DNA from: Candidatus Foliamicus numerosus
GTDB taxonomy: Bacteria; Pseudomonadota; Gammaproteobacteria; Steroidobacterales; Foliamicaceae
Assembly (NCBI GenBank): GCA_028285945.1
Contig: JAPYNE010000009.1
Span: forward strand, 83,585 to 132,922
Direction: 5' to 3'
DNA length: 49,338 nt
The notes beneath the pieces were generated by a model. The model saw nothing but the letters and a program-made list of their open reading frames with translations. It did no database searches and was not told the origin of the DNA. The position numbers and the translations under genes were made by a program. Shown one piece after another: positions 19,061-27,130 of the stretch. Positions within the stretch are counted from its first letter, which is position 1. Every line of letters starts with the position of its first letter.

Positions 19061-20206
19061 TCAGGCGGCCTGGTCGGTTTCCACGGCCCGCGCCGGCGTT
19101 GCCGGCATTAGCGGGATGGGGTCGATGATCCAGCCCTTCTTCTTGCGCCGCTCGGGGCTCGGAATCGCGAAGGCCGTATGCCTTTCAAGCGCATGCACCT
19201 TGTCGAGATCAATGCGCCAGCCACGCGCCTCCCACTCCTTCAGCCACTCGCGGTAGCGCCCGATGGGATAGTCCGAGGGCGTGAACAGCTCCTTGGTATT
19301 GACCCGCGGTGTCACCGTGGGGTGCAGGGTCATCAGCACGTCGCGGTCCTGGAACGCCACGTACTGGTTCCGCTCTTTCATGGTTTCGTCAAACATCTCC
19401 TCGAGCATGAAATTCCGCATGTTGAGCAGGAACAGCCGCGTGTTCTCCTCGTCGATCGGCGTTTCGTAGAGGTACTGATAGATATGCATGACCGGCGTGG
19501 GGTTGATGAAGGTCCACACCGAAGAGGGGCCATGGTGGCCGGTTCCCACTCTTACCACGCGGTTTTCCTGCACCCCGGAAGTCTCGCGCATCTTCTTCTC
19601 GGACAACGGCGGCGCTTTCATTTCGTTGAAGAAACCGGTTCCCCAGTCGGTTTCCCGCATGTCCAGCTCGCCCACGCGGTAGTTCTCGTCCAAGCCCTTC
19701 ATGCCGTGGGTGTCATGGACGAATTCGTTGTGGGCCGGGTCGATGCCGTTTTCGATGGAGCGCTTGTAGTTGATGTTCCATTCAAACTCCTGGAGGGTGG
19801 AGGTCCATCCCTCCTGCTCCCACTCGTTGACCTTGAGGATAGGCGGCCGCTCCGATTCGTCGAGGTCGCCCAAAAAGCAGAAAACCAGACCGTAGCGCTC
19901 CATGACCGGATAGGAATCCACCCGCGCCCGTCCGGGCGGCTTGGCTTTCATGCCGATGGACGGCACCCGCACGCAATGCCCGTCGCCATTGAATCGCCAG
20001 CCGTGGTAAGGGCATTGCACGCAGCTGTCTTCGACTAAACCATCGCCAAGCGATCCGCCGCGGTGGCAGCAGGTATTGCTGAGGCAATGGGCCTGCCCGT
20101 CCCCGTCGCGCCACAGCACGAAGTCCTGGCCCAGCATGCGTTGCTTAAGCGGCTTGTCTTCGAGTTTTTCCGACTGGACCGCCGGATACCAGAAGTTTAT
20201 GAACAT
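19061..20206 (-). CDS. Rieske non-heme iron oxygenase, alpha-subunit type
   Basis: This 381-residue aromatic-ring or related oxygenase has an N-terminal Rieske [2Fe-2S] domain with ligands C46-x-H48 and C65-x2-H68 (TCCHRGG, CPYHGW). The C-terminal catalytic domain has the mononuclear iron motif D155-x2-H158-x4-H163 (NGIDPAHNEFVHD). Such enzymes hydroxylate, dihydroxylate or demethylate substrates with electrons from a separate reductase, which is not seen here. It lies 29 bases downstream of a FAD monooxygenase on the same strand, so the two are likely co-transcribed and may act in sequence. The substrate cannot be read from sequence. Confidence 0.9.
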   Translation of the reverse strand: MFINFWYPAVQSEKLEDKPLKQRMLGQDFVLWRDGDGQAHCLSNTCCHRGGSLGDGLVEDSCVQCPYHGWRFNGDGHCVRVPSIGMKAKPPGRARVDSYPVMERYGLVFCFLGDLDESERPPILKVNEWEQEGWTSTLQEFEWNINYKRSIENGIDPAHNEFVHDTHGMKGLDENYRVGELDMRETDWGTGFFNEMKAPPLSEKKMRETSGVQENRVVRVGTGHHGPSSVWTFINPTPVMHIYQYLYETPIDEENTRLFLLNMRNFMLEEMFDETMKERNQYVAFQDRDVLMTLHPTVTPRVNTKELFTPSDYPIGRYREWLKEWEARGWRIDLDKVHALERHTAFAIPSPERRKKKGWIIDPIPLMPATPARAVETDQAA

Positions 20207-20235
20207 AGCGGCATTCCTCTAAACGATGATTAAGT

Positions 20236-21405
20236 TTATATCGGTACTTTCCATGCGTCGTAGCCGAAAAGACCCAGCGTTTCCTCGTTGCGGTTGTTGC
20301 CCTCGGCGAAGCGGTCCGTGTTGGGCGCGAAGAAGCGGTGGATGATCTCCCCCGATTCCACCATCACCATCGTGGTGCGCTCCACGCGGGCGGCCTCGTA
20401 GCGGCGCAGCGCTTCGGCCATGCTGCCCGACGCGGCGAGGCATCGGGCCAGCACGATGCCGTCCTCGATCGCCATCACCGCGCCTTGGCCCATGAAAGGC
20501 AGCGTGGGATGCGCGGCGTCGCCCAGCAGAGAAACCCGGCCCACGCTCCAGGATTCCAGCGGTTGGCGGGAGAAAAGCCCCCACTTGTAGCAGAGTTCCG
20601 GGGGCGTGGCGGAGATGATGGAGCGGACCAGCTCGTGGAATTCGGCGAATTCGTCGAGCACCTCCGATACCTCGGAATGCTGCGACCAGCTCTCGGTTTG
20701 CCAGTCTTCCCGCCTCACGAAAGCCACGTAGTTGACCGTTTCCCCTTCGCGGATCAGATAGCGCACGAACAGGTGGCCGGGACCGATGTATGTGCCTGAA
20801 GGCGGATCCACGGCTTCGGGCGGAATCCGCGCGGTCGGCACCAAGCCGCGCCAGGCCACGTAGCCGGTGAATTCGGGTCGCTCGCTCTCGTGCAATTGCG
20901 AGCGAACCGGCGATTTCACGCCATCGCAGCCCACCAGCAACCGGCCCGCGGTGCTGCGGCCGTTGCGGAAAAAGGCGCGCGCTTCGCTTTCGCTCTGCGC
21001 GTAGCGTTCGAACTCGTGGCCTAGGTGAATGCAGTGCGGGTCGTTTTTTCGCACCGCCTCGGCCAGCATTCCGTGCAGATCGGCCCGATGGATCTGGTAA
21101 TAGGGCGAGCCGTACTGCTTGCGCGCCCGGTCGCCGCGCTCAATCTGCACTAGCACGCGCCCGGTCTTGTAGTGATGCACCGCCCCATAGCCGGGTATGT
21201 TGGCGGCCTCCGCCAACTCGTCCTCCAGGCCCAGGCCAATGATCCCGGTTGAGCCGTTGGGACTGAGCGTGAGCCCCGCGCCCACTTCGCCCAGTTCCGG
21301 GGCCTGCTCGTACACCTGCACCGGGATGCCCGCCCGCTGCAACGCCAGAGCGCAGGTCAGCCCCCCAATCCCGGCCCCAATCAAAATGACCGGCCGCTCA
21401 CTCAT
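20236..21405 (-). CDS. FAD-dependent monooxygenase (salicylate hydroxylase-like)
   Basis: This 389-residue group A flavoprotein has GAGIGGLTCALALQRAG (Rossmann, about 10-26), LLVGCDGVKSPVR (DG motif, about 160) and VSLLGDAAHPTLPFMGQGAVMAIEDG (GD motif, about 285-310). This layout is typical of single-component NAD(P)H-dependent aromatic hydroxylases such as salicylate 1-hydroxylase or 3-hydroxybenzoate 6-hydroxylase. It is the first gene of a probable two-gene operon with the Rieske oxygenase. A shared aromatic or phenolic degradation step is inferred from this pairing only. Confidence 0.88.
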   Translation of the reverse strand: MSERPVILIGAGIGGLTCALALQRAGIPVQVYEQAPELGEVGAGLTLSPNGSTGIIGLGLEDELAEAANIPGYGAVHHYKTGRVLVQIERGDRARKQYGSPYYQIHRADLHGMLAEAVRKNDPHCIHLGHEFERYAQSESEARAFFRNGRSTAGRLLVGCDGVKSPVRSQLHESERPEFTGYVAWRGLVPTARIPPEAVDPPSGTYIGPGHLFVRYLIREGETVNYVAFVRREDWQTESWSQHSEVSEVLDEFAEFHELVRSIISATPPELCYKWGLFSRQPLESWSVGRVSLLGDAAHPTLPFMGQGAVMAIEDGIVLARCLAASGSMAEALRRYEAARVERTTMVMVESGEIIHRFFAPNTDRFAEGNNRNEETLGLFGYDAWKVPI

Positions 21406-21448
21406 ACGCGGCTTTGCTGAGGGATCGTTAGTTCCATTTATGGATTAG

Positions 21449-22630
21449 CTAGGCACTGCCAAGGTGAAACGTCACCCGAACGAACATATTGCGCTTATCT
21501 TCGACCAACTCAGGTTCCGTGCCATTGAACTCGCGCATCTCGCCGCGCATGATGAGCCAGCCTCTGCCGCGTTGCTCCACGAACCCCATCGCGGACATGA
21601 AGTGGGCCATGTATTCGTTTCTGGAGCGCGGGTTGGCGCCGGCCCGCACTCGTTCCACTGTCAGGTGATTTGGCAGGGATCCCGGACTGGTAACGTCCAC
21701 GCGGTTATCGAACACTTCCAGAAGGATTTTGGAGCCCGTTATTGCATAGTCGCGGTGCGTCACCGCATTGGCGAGCGCTTCGCGAATGGCTCGGCGAGGC
21801 AAAAGATAACGGTCCTCGCGGATCAGGTTTTCGTACGATTCGAAATGCCCAAGACCCATAAACCATCCGACGGCCCTATCAATTTGCTCGTCGATGCGCC
21901 CCGACGCATTCGCCACTTGGAGAGCTTCGCTGGCGCGGTCGGATCCCGCGTAAGCCACGCACTCGACCCTGAAGTTGCTTGTTCGCCGATACCGCTGAGG
22001 GTCTCGGCCAAAAGCCATCACACCGTACAGCGTCGCGCATAGCTTGCCGTCGATTTCGACGACGGCCGCCCGGTTTCTCAGGTCGTCTTCGGTGTCGGGC
22101 TGGGGATCGTTCGAGGTATCGATACGCATCCGCTTCAAATAAGCCCGGAATGCCTCGAGGTCAATATGCGATGGCGGCGCGTCCAATATCGCGCGTTCCT
22201 CGGTGAGGACATAGCCAAATGCGTTATAGAGTTCCTGAAGTTCCGTTGCGGACGGCTCCACGCTGGTTCGGTCCCGGCGCACCCACACGCGACCGCTGTG
22301 CCGAATCGGCTCAAATCCCCGTTGGCGCGGCACCTCGATCCAGAAAACCCAGCCTTCCGGCAGTTCGCGCCGCCCGATTTGAGCATGCACCGGTGCGCTG
22401 CAGCCGGTCTGGAGGAATGAGGCCAGACGCTCATGCAGCGTGTCCGGATTCTCCCGCACACCAACCAATTCACGCGAGTCGGCGACACCCAGCACAAGCA
22501 AGCCGCCAAAGGTGTTGGCGAAAGCGCAAATCGCTCGTCCCGCTGCGGAGAGATCACCGCCGCCCCGCTTGAATTCCGTATCAGGGCCTTCACCCTGTTC
22601 GATTCGTCTATTGACCGCTGACCAGTCCAT
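21449..22630 (-). CDS. AlbA_2 (Schlafen-like) DNA-binding/ATP-binding protein
   Basis: This 393-residue protein has an N-terminal AlbA_2 domain (about 1-125): EGPDTEFKRGGGD, ICAFANTFGGLLVLGVADSRELVGV, RHSGRVWVRRDRTSVE. A GHKL-like ATP-binding part follows in the C-terminal half: PRRAIREALANAVTHRDYA (the N-box of HATPase_c), VDVTSPGSLPNHLT, RSRNEYMAHFMSAMGFVEQRGRGW. The family is often called a putative transcriptional regulator and is frequent in defence or mobile regions; its biochemical role is not settled. ATG 22630 is preferred over an in-frame TTG at 22639. A DUF262-like remnant lies directly upstream on the same strand. Confidence 0.82.
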   Translation of the reverse strand: MDWSAVNRRIEQGEGPDTEFKRGGGDLSAAGRAICAFANTFGGLLVLGVADSRELVGVRENPDTLHERLASFLQTGCSAPVHAQIGRRELPEGWVFWIEVPRQRGFEPIRHSGRVWVRRDRTSVEPSATELQELYNAFGYVLTEERAILDAPPSHIDLEAFRAYLKRMRIDTSNDPQPDTEDDLRNRAAVVEIDGKLCATLYGVMAFGRDPQRYRRTSNFRVECVAYAGSDRASEALQVANASGRIDEQIDRAVGWFMGLGHFESYENLIREDRYLLPRRAIREALANAVTHRDYAITGSKILLEVFDNRVDVTSPGSLPNHLTVERVRAGANPRSRNEYMAHFMSAMGFVEQRGRGWLIMRGEMREFNGTEPELVEDKRNMFVRVTFHLGSA

Positions 22631-22657
22631 TTCCAACAATGCGCGCCGGGCGCACTA

Positions 22658-22777
22658 CTACTCCGCTCCGCTAGGCATTTGGCTAGTGTCGATGTCAAGC
22701 AGGTGAGTCTGAACTAGTGACTCCGGCAACGCAATGCTGCCTAGGTCGATCTGATCCAGAATCGCACACACTCTCAT
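22658..22777 (-). pseudogene. Truncated DUF262-like (GmrSD N-terminal) remnant
   Basis: A 39-codon frame with a TGAGGA ribosome-binding-like leader begins MRVCAILDQIDLGSIALPE. This matches my memory of the start of DUF262 proteins, where an FQRGYVW motif should come next. Here it switches to SLVQTHLLDIDTSQMPSGAE and stops. About 19-28 bases separate it from the AlbA_2 gene start, so it looks like the gutted first gene of that operon. An in-frame loss of nearly the whole gene is inferred; a genuine tiny protein is less likely. Confidence 0.4.
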
Positions 22778-22845
22778 TCCTCATAGCCTAGCGTAATTGG
22801 CGACGGGATAGAATGCGGTGATTCATGGTTATGCGGGAAGTTCTT

Positions 22846-23232
22846 ATGCGCAACGCTTCGTTTTTCTTCGGCTTTCTGGTTGCGCTCGTGCTGATGTCGG
22901 CTGCCGGAGCGCAGACCGTGCTGATTACCGGATCCAATCGGGGGATTGGGCTGGAGTTTGCGAAGCAGTATGCGGACAAAGGTTGGACGGTCATCGCCAC
23001 CCACCGCCGGGATGCCACGCCCGACACGAAGCGCCAAGGCATTACGGTGGCGCTGCTTTCGCCCGGCACGGTGAAGGTGGAGAAGGTGGCGGAGATGGTG
23101 GATCGAATGGGTCTCAAGGGCTTTATTGAGCCGCCCGAAAGCATTGTCGGGATGATTTCCGTGATCGAGAGCCTCGCGCCCGGGGATTCCGGCGCGTTCA
23201 TCCGCTACAACGGCGAGCCGCAACCCTTTTAG
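22846..23232 (+). CDS. Short-chain dehydrogenase, internally deleted
   Basis: This 128-residue protein has a hydrophobic signal-like N-terminus (FFFGFLVALVLMSAAGAQ). The NAD-binding start of an SDR follows: TVLITGSNRGIGLEFAKQYADKGWTVIATHRRDATPDT. It then jumps to KRQGITVALLSPGTVKVEKVAEM and the C-terminal PPESIVGMISVIESLAPGDSGAFIRYNGEPQPF. The central about 100 residues, including the NAG motif and the catalytic Ser-Tyr-x3-Lys, are missing though the frame is kept. It is almost certainly not an active SDR. ATG 22846 is preferred (GGGAAG upstream); ATG 22825 is possible. Confidence 0.75.
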   Translation: MRNASFFFGFLVALVLMSAAGAQTVLITGSNRGIGLEFAKQYADKGWTVIATHRRDATPDTKRQGITVALLSPGTVKVEKVAEMVDRMGLKGFIEPPESIVGMISVIESLAPGDSGAFIRYNGEPQPF

Positions 23233-23324
23233 TCGTTGTTCCCGTGCGATTTCTGCCGCCGCCTGCCTCTGCGGTCTGCTAGAATCATGGCGTATGCCAT
23301 GGGCTAAGCCCACGGAGGAAGGCG

Positions 23325-23606
23325 ATGAACTTCGAGAAGTATGTTCCGGCTGCGATTATCGCCGCCGCCATTCTCGGCACTTGGATTGACGTTCGCCAAG
23401 AGATCGGCGACGTTCGCCGGGAGGTTGGCGAGCTGCGGGGCGAACTGTTTGCGCTGAATGGCCGGGTAAGCCGCATTGAGGGCCTGCTATCGCAAGTGCT
23501 GACGGCGGCATCGCAGCAGGCGGATCTTGGCAATGCGACCCGGCCCTGCACATACCCTGCGGGCCGAAGTGCCGACGGGATGCCGGCAACAGAAGAACCG
23601 GGCTAA
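23325..23606 (+). CDS. Small membrane-anchored coiled-coil protein
   Basis: This 93-residue protein has one N-terminal membrane segment (VPAAIIAAAILGTWI). A short Glu/Arg/Val heptad coiled coil follows (about 22-55: DVRQEIGDVRREVGELRGELFALNGRVSRIEGLL), then a Gln/Ala/Thr-rich tail. There is a good ribosome binding site, GGAGGAAGG, just before ATG 23325. I do not recognise a named family; this layout is common among small proteins of unknown function. The downstream tail shows no motif. Confidence 0.65.
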   Translation: MNFEKYVPAAIIAAAILGTWIDVRQEIGDVRREVGELRGELFALNGRVSRIEGLLSQVLTAASQQADLGNATRPCTYPAGRSADGMPATEEPG

Positions 23607-23610
23607 CCGC

Positions 23611-23935
23611 TCAAAGAAAGGTGATGCCGCCATCGACCATCAGGGTCTGGCTGGTGGTCATCCCGCTTAAGTCGCTGGCCAGCCACAGCATGGCGCCCGC
23701 CACGTCGGAAGGGTCCAGCGGCTTGCGAATGGCCTGCTGCGATGTCGTTGCGCCAACCGCCCTGTCGAGCTTGTCGCCGAAGAAGTCCGCCGACGCCTAG
23801 GTGGAAACGATATTGGGCGCCACCGCGTTCACGCGCACGTTGTGGCGGCCCAGCTCCCTGGCCAGCACCCGCGTGAGGCTAATCACGGCCGCCTGCCGCT
23901 CCGGTAATGACCACCGACCGCTCGTCAAATCGCAT
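23611..23935 (-). pseudogene. Short-chain dehydrogenase pseudogene
   Basis: The gene starts at ATG 23935 with MRFDERSVVITGAAGG, a typical SDR start. It then shifts frame and lacks the middle. It resumes with AVISLTRVLARELGRHNVRVNAVAPNIVST, has an in-frame amber stop at 23797-23799, and ends with DVAGAMLWLASDLSGMTTSQTLMVDGGITFL at 23611. So it has a large deletion, a frameshift and a nonsense codon. It is the second SDR in 1 kb to have lost its centre. Confidence 0.85.
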
Positions 23936-24169
23936 TCCGCCGCCCTCAACTACAGGCAAGATGCGCGATGCTATCCCAACGAGGCGCGGCGCCACGATTG
24001 GCGGCGGCGTATTCCGGCTCCTGGAATTGCAGCGGTTTGCTTGCGGGGGCTTACCGGTATCATGCAGGCATCTGGCGGCTGCTTTCCTGAGCGGGAACGC
24101 GGGCCGCATGATTGATGATGCGGCTGACCGCCGTCTTGATTTGGAATCGGGTTGGAGAGGCTAAGCTGT

Positions 24170-24982
24170 ATGTCCGGGCCGGCTAGGAGATTGCCTCGGC
24201 GTGATTCTCCGCCCTTGCCTTCCGCCACGCTGATGCTGCTTCGGCAGTCTCGCGCCGGCATTGAGGTTCTGTTGCTCAAGCGAGTCGCCCGCGCTGCATT
24301 CGGCGGGGCATGGGTGTTTCCCGGCGGCGTGCTTGACGGCCAGGACGGGGATGCGTCATTGCGCCGCCGCTGCCCGGGCCTCCATGACCATCGCGCCAGC
24401 CGCATGCTTGGCCTGCCCCGAAATGGTTTGGACTACTGGGTGGCGGCCATTCGCGAAACTTTCGAGGAGACGGGCGTGCTTATTGCGGTGAACGGCTGCG
24501 GGCAAGGCCCTCGCGGCACGCTTGCGGAACGGCAAGCGCTTCTGGAAGGAAGGATCCGGTTTGCGGAACTCTGCCGCCGCCGGAACTGGACGCTCCCGGT
24601 CAAGCGCTTGCACTACGTGTCGCACTGGATCACCCCAAGGGCAGCGCCGAGACGCTTCTCGACGCGGTTTTTCCTGGCGGAATCATCGCCCGGCATTCGA
24701 GTGCGCGCGGACGGCAAAGAAGTGTTGCAAGCTCGCTGGTTTGAGCCGCGCCAGGCGCTGGAGCAGGAAATTCCATTGGCTCATCCAACCCGGCATTGCC
24801 TGCGAATCCTGAGCGGGATGGGAACTATGCGCAGGACGAGGGAATGGGCTGCCTCGATAGCCCGCAAGCCGGTGCCCGCCATCAGCCCGGAGGCGCGGCG
24901 AATTGACGGCCGGTTGATGTCCTGTCTGCCAACCGGCGAAGTGCTTGGGCGGTTCAAGATGAAGGATTATCCGGTGGCCTGA
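24170..24982 (+). CDS. Nudix hydrolase, NUDT19/RNA-pyrophosphatase-like long type
   Basis: This 270-residue protein has a Nudix box split by an insertion. GAWVFPGGVLDGQD starts the box; about 45 residues later AAIRETFEETGVLI gives the REx2EE helix. This split is typical of NUDT19-like acyl-CoA or dinucleotide diphosphatases. C-terminal features include WITPRAAPRRFSTRFFLAE and TRHCLRIL. ATG 24170 is preferred over TTG 24152 because GGAGAGG lies nine bases upstream of it. It is coupled to the next gene by a TGATG overlap at 24980-24984, forming a tight operon with a metallo-beta-lactamase, a GNAT and a DUF2878 gene. Confidence 0.87.
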   Translation: MSGPARRLPRRDSPPLPSATLMLLRQSRAGIEVLLLKRVARAAFGGAWVFPGGVLDGQDGDASLRRRCPGLHDHRASRMLGLPRNGLDYWVAAIRETFEETGVLIAVNGCGQGPRGTLAERQALLEGRIRFAELCRRRNWTLPVKRLHYVSHWITPRAAPRRFSTRFFLAESSPGIRVRADGKEVLQARWFEPRQALEQEIPLAHPTRHCLRILSGMGTMRRTREWAASIARKPVPAISPEARRIDGRLMSCLPTGEVLGRFKMKDYPVA

Positions 24983-25833
24983 TGCCGGTCGATGCCATCA
25001 AGCCCGGAGCGCTGGTGGATATTGCGCCCTCGATCCGGCGCCTCACCGCGTTCAATGCCGGAACCATGACCGGCCCCGGCACCAACACCTGGATCCTCGG
25101 GGAAAAAGAGATTGCGGTGCTGGATCCGGGGCCCGCCTCGCCTAGGCATATCGGAAATATCGTGGACCAGGCCCCGGGAGAGGTGCGCTGGGTGCTGGTT
25201 ACCCATACCCATCTCGACCATTCGCCGGGCGCCGCGCTGCTGGCCGAGCTCACCGGCGCGTCGCTGATCGGCCCGCCGCCGCCGCCGGGCGACCGCCAGG
25301 ATCCGAGCTTTTGCCCCGACATGCAACCGGAAGACGGTCAGGAGTTCGACCTGGGCGCCTTCGTGCTCCGGGCCGTACACACGCCCGGCCATGCATCCAA
25401 CCATTTCTGCTGGTGGCATGCGCCGCAGGGCGTGCTGTTCACCGGCGATCACATCATGCAGGGCTCGACCGTGGTCATTGCGCCTCCCGACGGCGATATG
25501 AGCGCCTACATGGCATCCCTCGACCGCCTGCTCGGCCTGCCCATTCGCGCCATGGCGCCCGGGCATGGCCGCTGGATTGAACAGCCCAATCAGGAAATCA
25601 GGGGCCTGATCGCGCATCGTGAAAAGCGCGAGGGAAGGGTGGTCTCGGCCATGCGCGCCTTGGGTCCCGCTGCGCTGGAGGCTATCCTTGCCCGGGTGTA
25701 CGACGATGTGCCCCAACGCCTGCATCCGGTGGCGGCTTTTTCCCTTGAGGCCCATCTCCTGAAGCTGGAGCGGGAAGGCCGTGCCGCACGCGACGGGGCC
25801 TCCTGGCGGCTTGCGGACGGCGCGGCGCAATGA
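24982..25833 (+). CDS. Metallo-beta-lactamase fold hydrolase (LACTB2-like)
   Basis: This 283-residue MBL-fold protein has the zinc motif THTHLDHSPGA (HxHxDH), a second His in VHTPGHASNH, the bridging Asp in LFTGDHIMQGSTVVI, and MAPGHG with a further His. The C-terminal winged-helix-like part (PVAAFSLEAHLLKLEREGR) is characteristic of LACTB2-type hydrolases, which act on phosphodiester or thioester substrates. It is translationally coupled on both sides: TGATG with the Nudix gene and a four-base overlap with the GNAT gene. A Nudix plus LACTB2 pair is common and suggests acyl-CoA or nucleotide clean-up; this is inference. Confidence 0.9.
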   Translation: MPVDAIKPGALVDIAPSIRRLTAFNAGTMTGPGTNTWILGEKEIAVLDPGPASPRHIGNIVDQAPGEVRWVLVTHTHLDHSPGAALLAELTGASLIGPPPPPGDRQDPSFCPDMQPEDGQEFDLGAFVLRAVHTPGHASNHFCWWHAPQGVLFTGDHIMQGSTVVIAPPDGDMSAYMASLDRLLGLPIRAMAPGHGRWIEQPNQEIRGLIAHREKREGRVVSAMRALGPAALEAILARVYDDVPQRLHPVAAFSLEAHLLKLEREGRAARDGASWRLADGAAQ

Positions 25834-26288
25834 GCAAGGCCATCATCCGCCCGGCCCGGCCTGCGGACATGCCAACGATCGTCCGGTTCAATATCGCGCT
25901 GGCCAACGAATCCGAGGGCTTGCGCCTTGATCCGAAGACGGCCCAGGCGGGTGTGCGGCGGATGTTCTCCAATCCGGCCCTGGGGCGCTATTTCCTGGCC
26001 GTGTCCTCCACCGGCGAACGGCTGGGGCAGCTGATGGTCACGACCGAGTGGAGCGATTGGCGCAACTGCATGATCTGGTGGCTTCAGAGCGTATATACGG
26101 TTCCGGAGCACCGGGGCCGCGGCGTGTTCCGGGCGCTTTGCGAACACGTGCTTGGCGAAGCTGCCGAGGCGGAGTGCCGGGTTCGGCTGTATGTGGAACG
26201 CGACAACGCAAAAGCCATCTCGGCCTATCGGGCCCTGGGGTTCCGGGACAGCGGCTATGATTTGATGGAGCATGGCTTAGCCGGATGA
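25830..26288 (+). CDS. GNAT-family N-acetyltransferase
   Basis: This 152-residue acetyltransferase fold has RPARPADMPTIVRF at the N-terminus, QSVYTVPEHRGRGVFRALCEHV (acetyl-CoA-binding motif A, R/Q-x-x-G-x-G type as HRGRGV) and VRLYVERDNAKAISAYRALGF (motif B). Substrate unknown. It overlaps the previous stop by four bases (ATGA) and the next start by four bases, third in the operon. Confidence 0.9.
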   Translation: MSKAIIRPARPADMPTIVRFNIALANESEGLRLDPKTAQAGVRRMFSNPALGRYFLAVSSTGERLGQLMVTTEWSDWRNCMIWWLQSVYTVPEHRGRGVFRALCEHVLGEAAEAECRVRLYVERDNAKAISAYRALGFRDSGYDLMEHGLAG

Positions 26289-26857
26289 ATCGAGTTGCAC
26301 TCAAGCGGATCGCAGCGCTCGCGCGAAGCGTGCTGGGCTTCAAGGTGGTGTGGCTATGCACTGTGCTGGGGGCTGCCAATGGCGCTGAATGGCTGGGTCT
26401 GGCGGCCTTGCTGGTGTTTGCCGCGATGCAAACGTTCTTTTCCCGCACGCGCCGGTGCGAACTTCTGGTGCTGGCGGCAGGGCTGGCGCTAGGATTTGCA
26501 TTGGAGACCTTCGTGCATAGGGCGGGGTGGATTAACTACGCGCCGGGTTGGCCCCACCCAGTGCTTGCTCCCTTGTGGATCCTGGCATTGTGGGGCAGCT
26601 TTTCGCTGATGAGCATTGACGGGTTGGCTTGGCTGCGCGGCAGGCGGCTGATTGCGGCCTTGCTGGGCGCCGCGGGCGCGCCGTTCGCCTACTTTGGAGG
26701 AATCACCCTCGGCGCCGGATCGGATGCCTCAATCGGGTTCTATGTGGCAGTGGCCTTGTTCTACGCGGTTGCCACGCCGCTGCTGGTGGAATTGGGAGGC
26801 GCGCTGAAAGGCGGCGCGGCCGCCCCCGGGGGGAGGAAAAATCCGGGGGCGGCCTGA
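26285..26857 (+). CDS. DUF2878 inner-membrane protein
   Basis: This 190-residue integral membrane protein has about six hydrophobic segments. The pattern VVWLCTVLGAANGAEWLGLAAL, WPHPVLAPLWILALWGSFS, and LLGAAGAPFAYFGGITLGA fits my memory of the DUF2878 family. Function unknown. It is the last gene of the coupled Nudix-MBL-GNAT-DUF2878 set; its Gly/Pro-rich tail lies beyond the last membrane segment. Hairpin-like sequence (about 26863-26885) follows. Confidence 0.75.
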   Translation: MNRVALKRIAALARSVLGFKVVWLCTVLGAANGAEWLGLAALLVFAAMQTFFSRTRRCELLVLAAGLALGFALETFVHRAGWINYAPGWPHPVLAPLWILALWGSFSLMSIDGLAWLRGRRLIAALLGAAGAPFAYFGGITLGAGSDASIGFYVAVALFYAVATPLLVELGGALKGGAAAPGGRKNPGAA

Positions 26858-26932
26858 CCCTGTTCCCGGAATCAGGGGGGGTCTCTTGGGAGGGGAGAAC
26901 CGGGATCAGGATTGCCGCTACGGCTCGAATCC

Positions 26933-26946
26933 GGCCTCTAGAGGCC
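26933..26946. repeat. 14-base perfect palindrome
   Basis: GGCCTCTAGAGGCC is a perfect palindrome that includes the stop codon of the small peptide gene. It could be the base of a terminator or a protein site; there is no T-run. Confidence 0.4.
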
Positions 26947-27054
26947 TAGGATCGAGGAAAAGGCGGCTAGCGGGGCAACGAAGGCCACTGCGAACAGAAC
27001 GGCCTCACCGATGACGCCCAAGTTGCCGGCGCCAGTTTTCGAAATCAGTGTCAT
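26938..27054 (-). CDS. 38-residue single-pass membrane peptide
   Basis: The small gene has a strong ribosome binding site (AAAGGAGA, seven bases before ATG 27054). It encodes MTLISKTGAGNLGVIGEAVL, then FAVAFVAPLAAFSSILGL, and stops. One hydrophobic segment of about 22 residues is flanked by a polar N-terminus. It is divergent from the CpxR-like regulator gene, with a three-repeat operator between them and a TATCTT -10-like hexamer at 27094-27099. Its stop lies inside a 14-base palindrome. I know no family for it. Expression under the regulator is inferred from layout. Confidence 0.55.
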   Translation of the reverse strand: MTLISKTGAGNLGVIGEAVLFAVAFVAPLAAFSSILGL

Positions 27055-27093
27055 GTCTCTTTCTCCTTTACATCTCTTGTTGATGCAACACAC

Positions 27094-27099
27094 AAGATA
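27094..27099 (-). promoter_or_regulatory. Candidate -10 element for the 38-residue peptide
   Basis: On the minus strand, TATCTT matches the sigma-70 -10 consensus at four of six positions. It lies about 40 bases before ATG 27054. A transcript starting near 27087 would place the GTAAC array centred around -56, a normal activator distance for an OmpR-type regulator. The -35 match is poor, as expected for an activated promoter. Confidence 0.35.
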
Positions 27100-27130
27100 C
27101 GGACGAAACCGGAGTTTTCTTCTCGCGGGG

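Noticed and set aside
23936-24169. Small gene between SDR pseudogene and Nudix gene
   Set aside because: Frames are open only over short stretches with rare-pattern composition and no ribosome binding site; I see nothing coding here.
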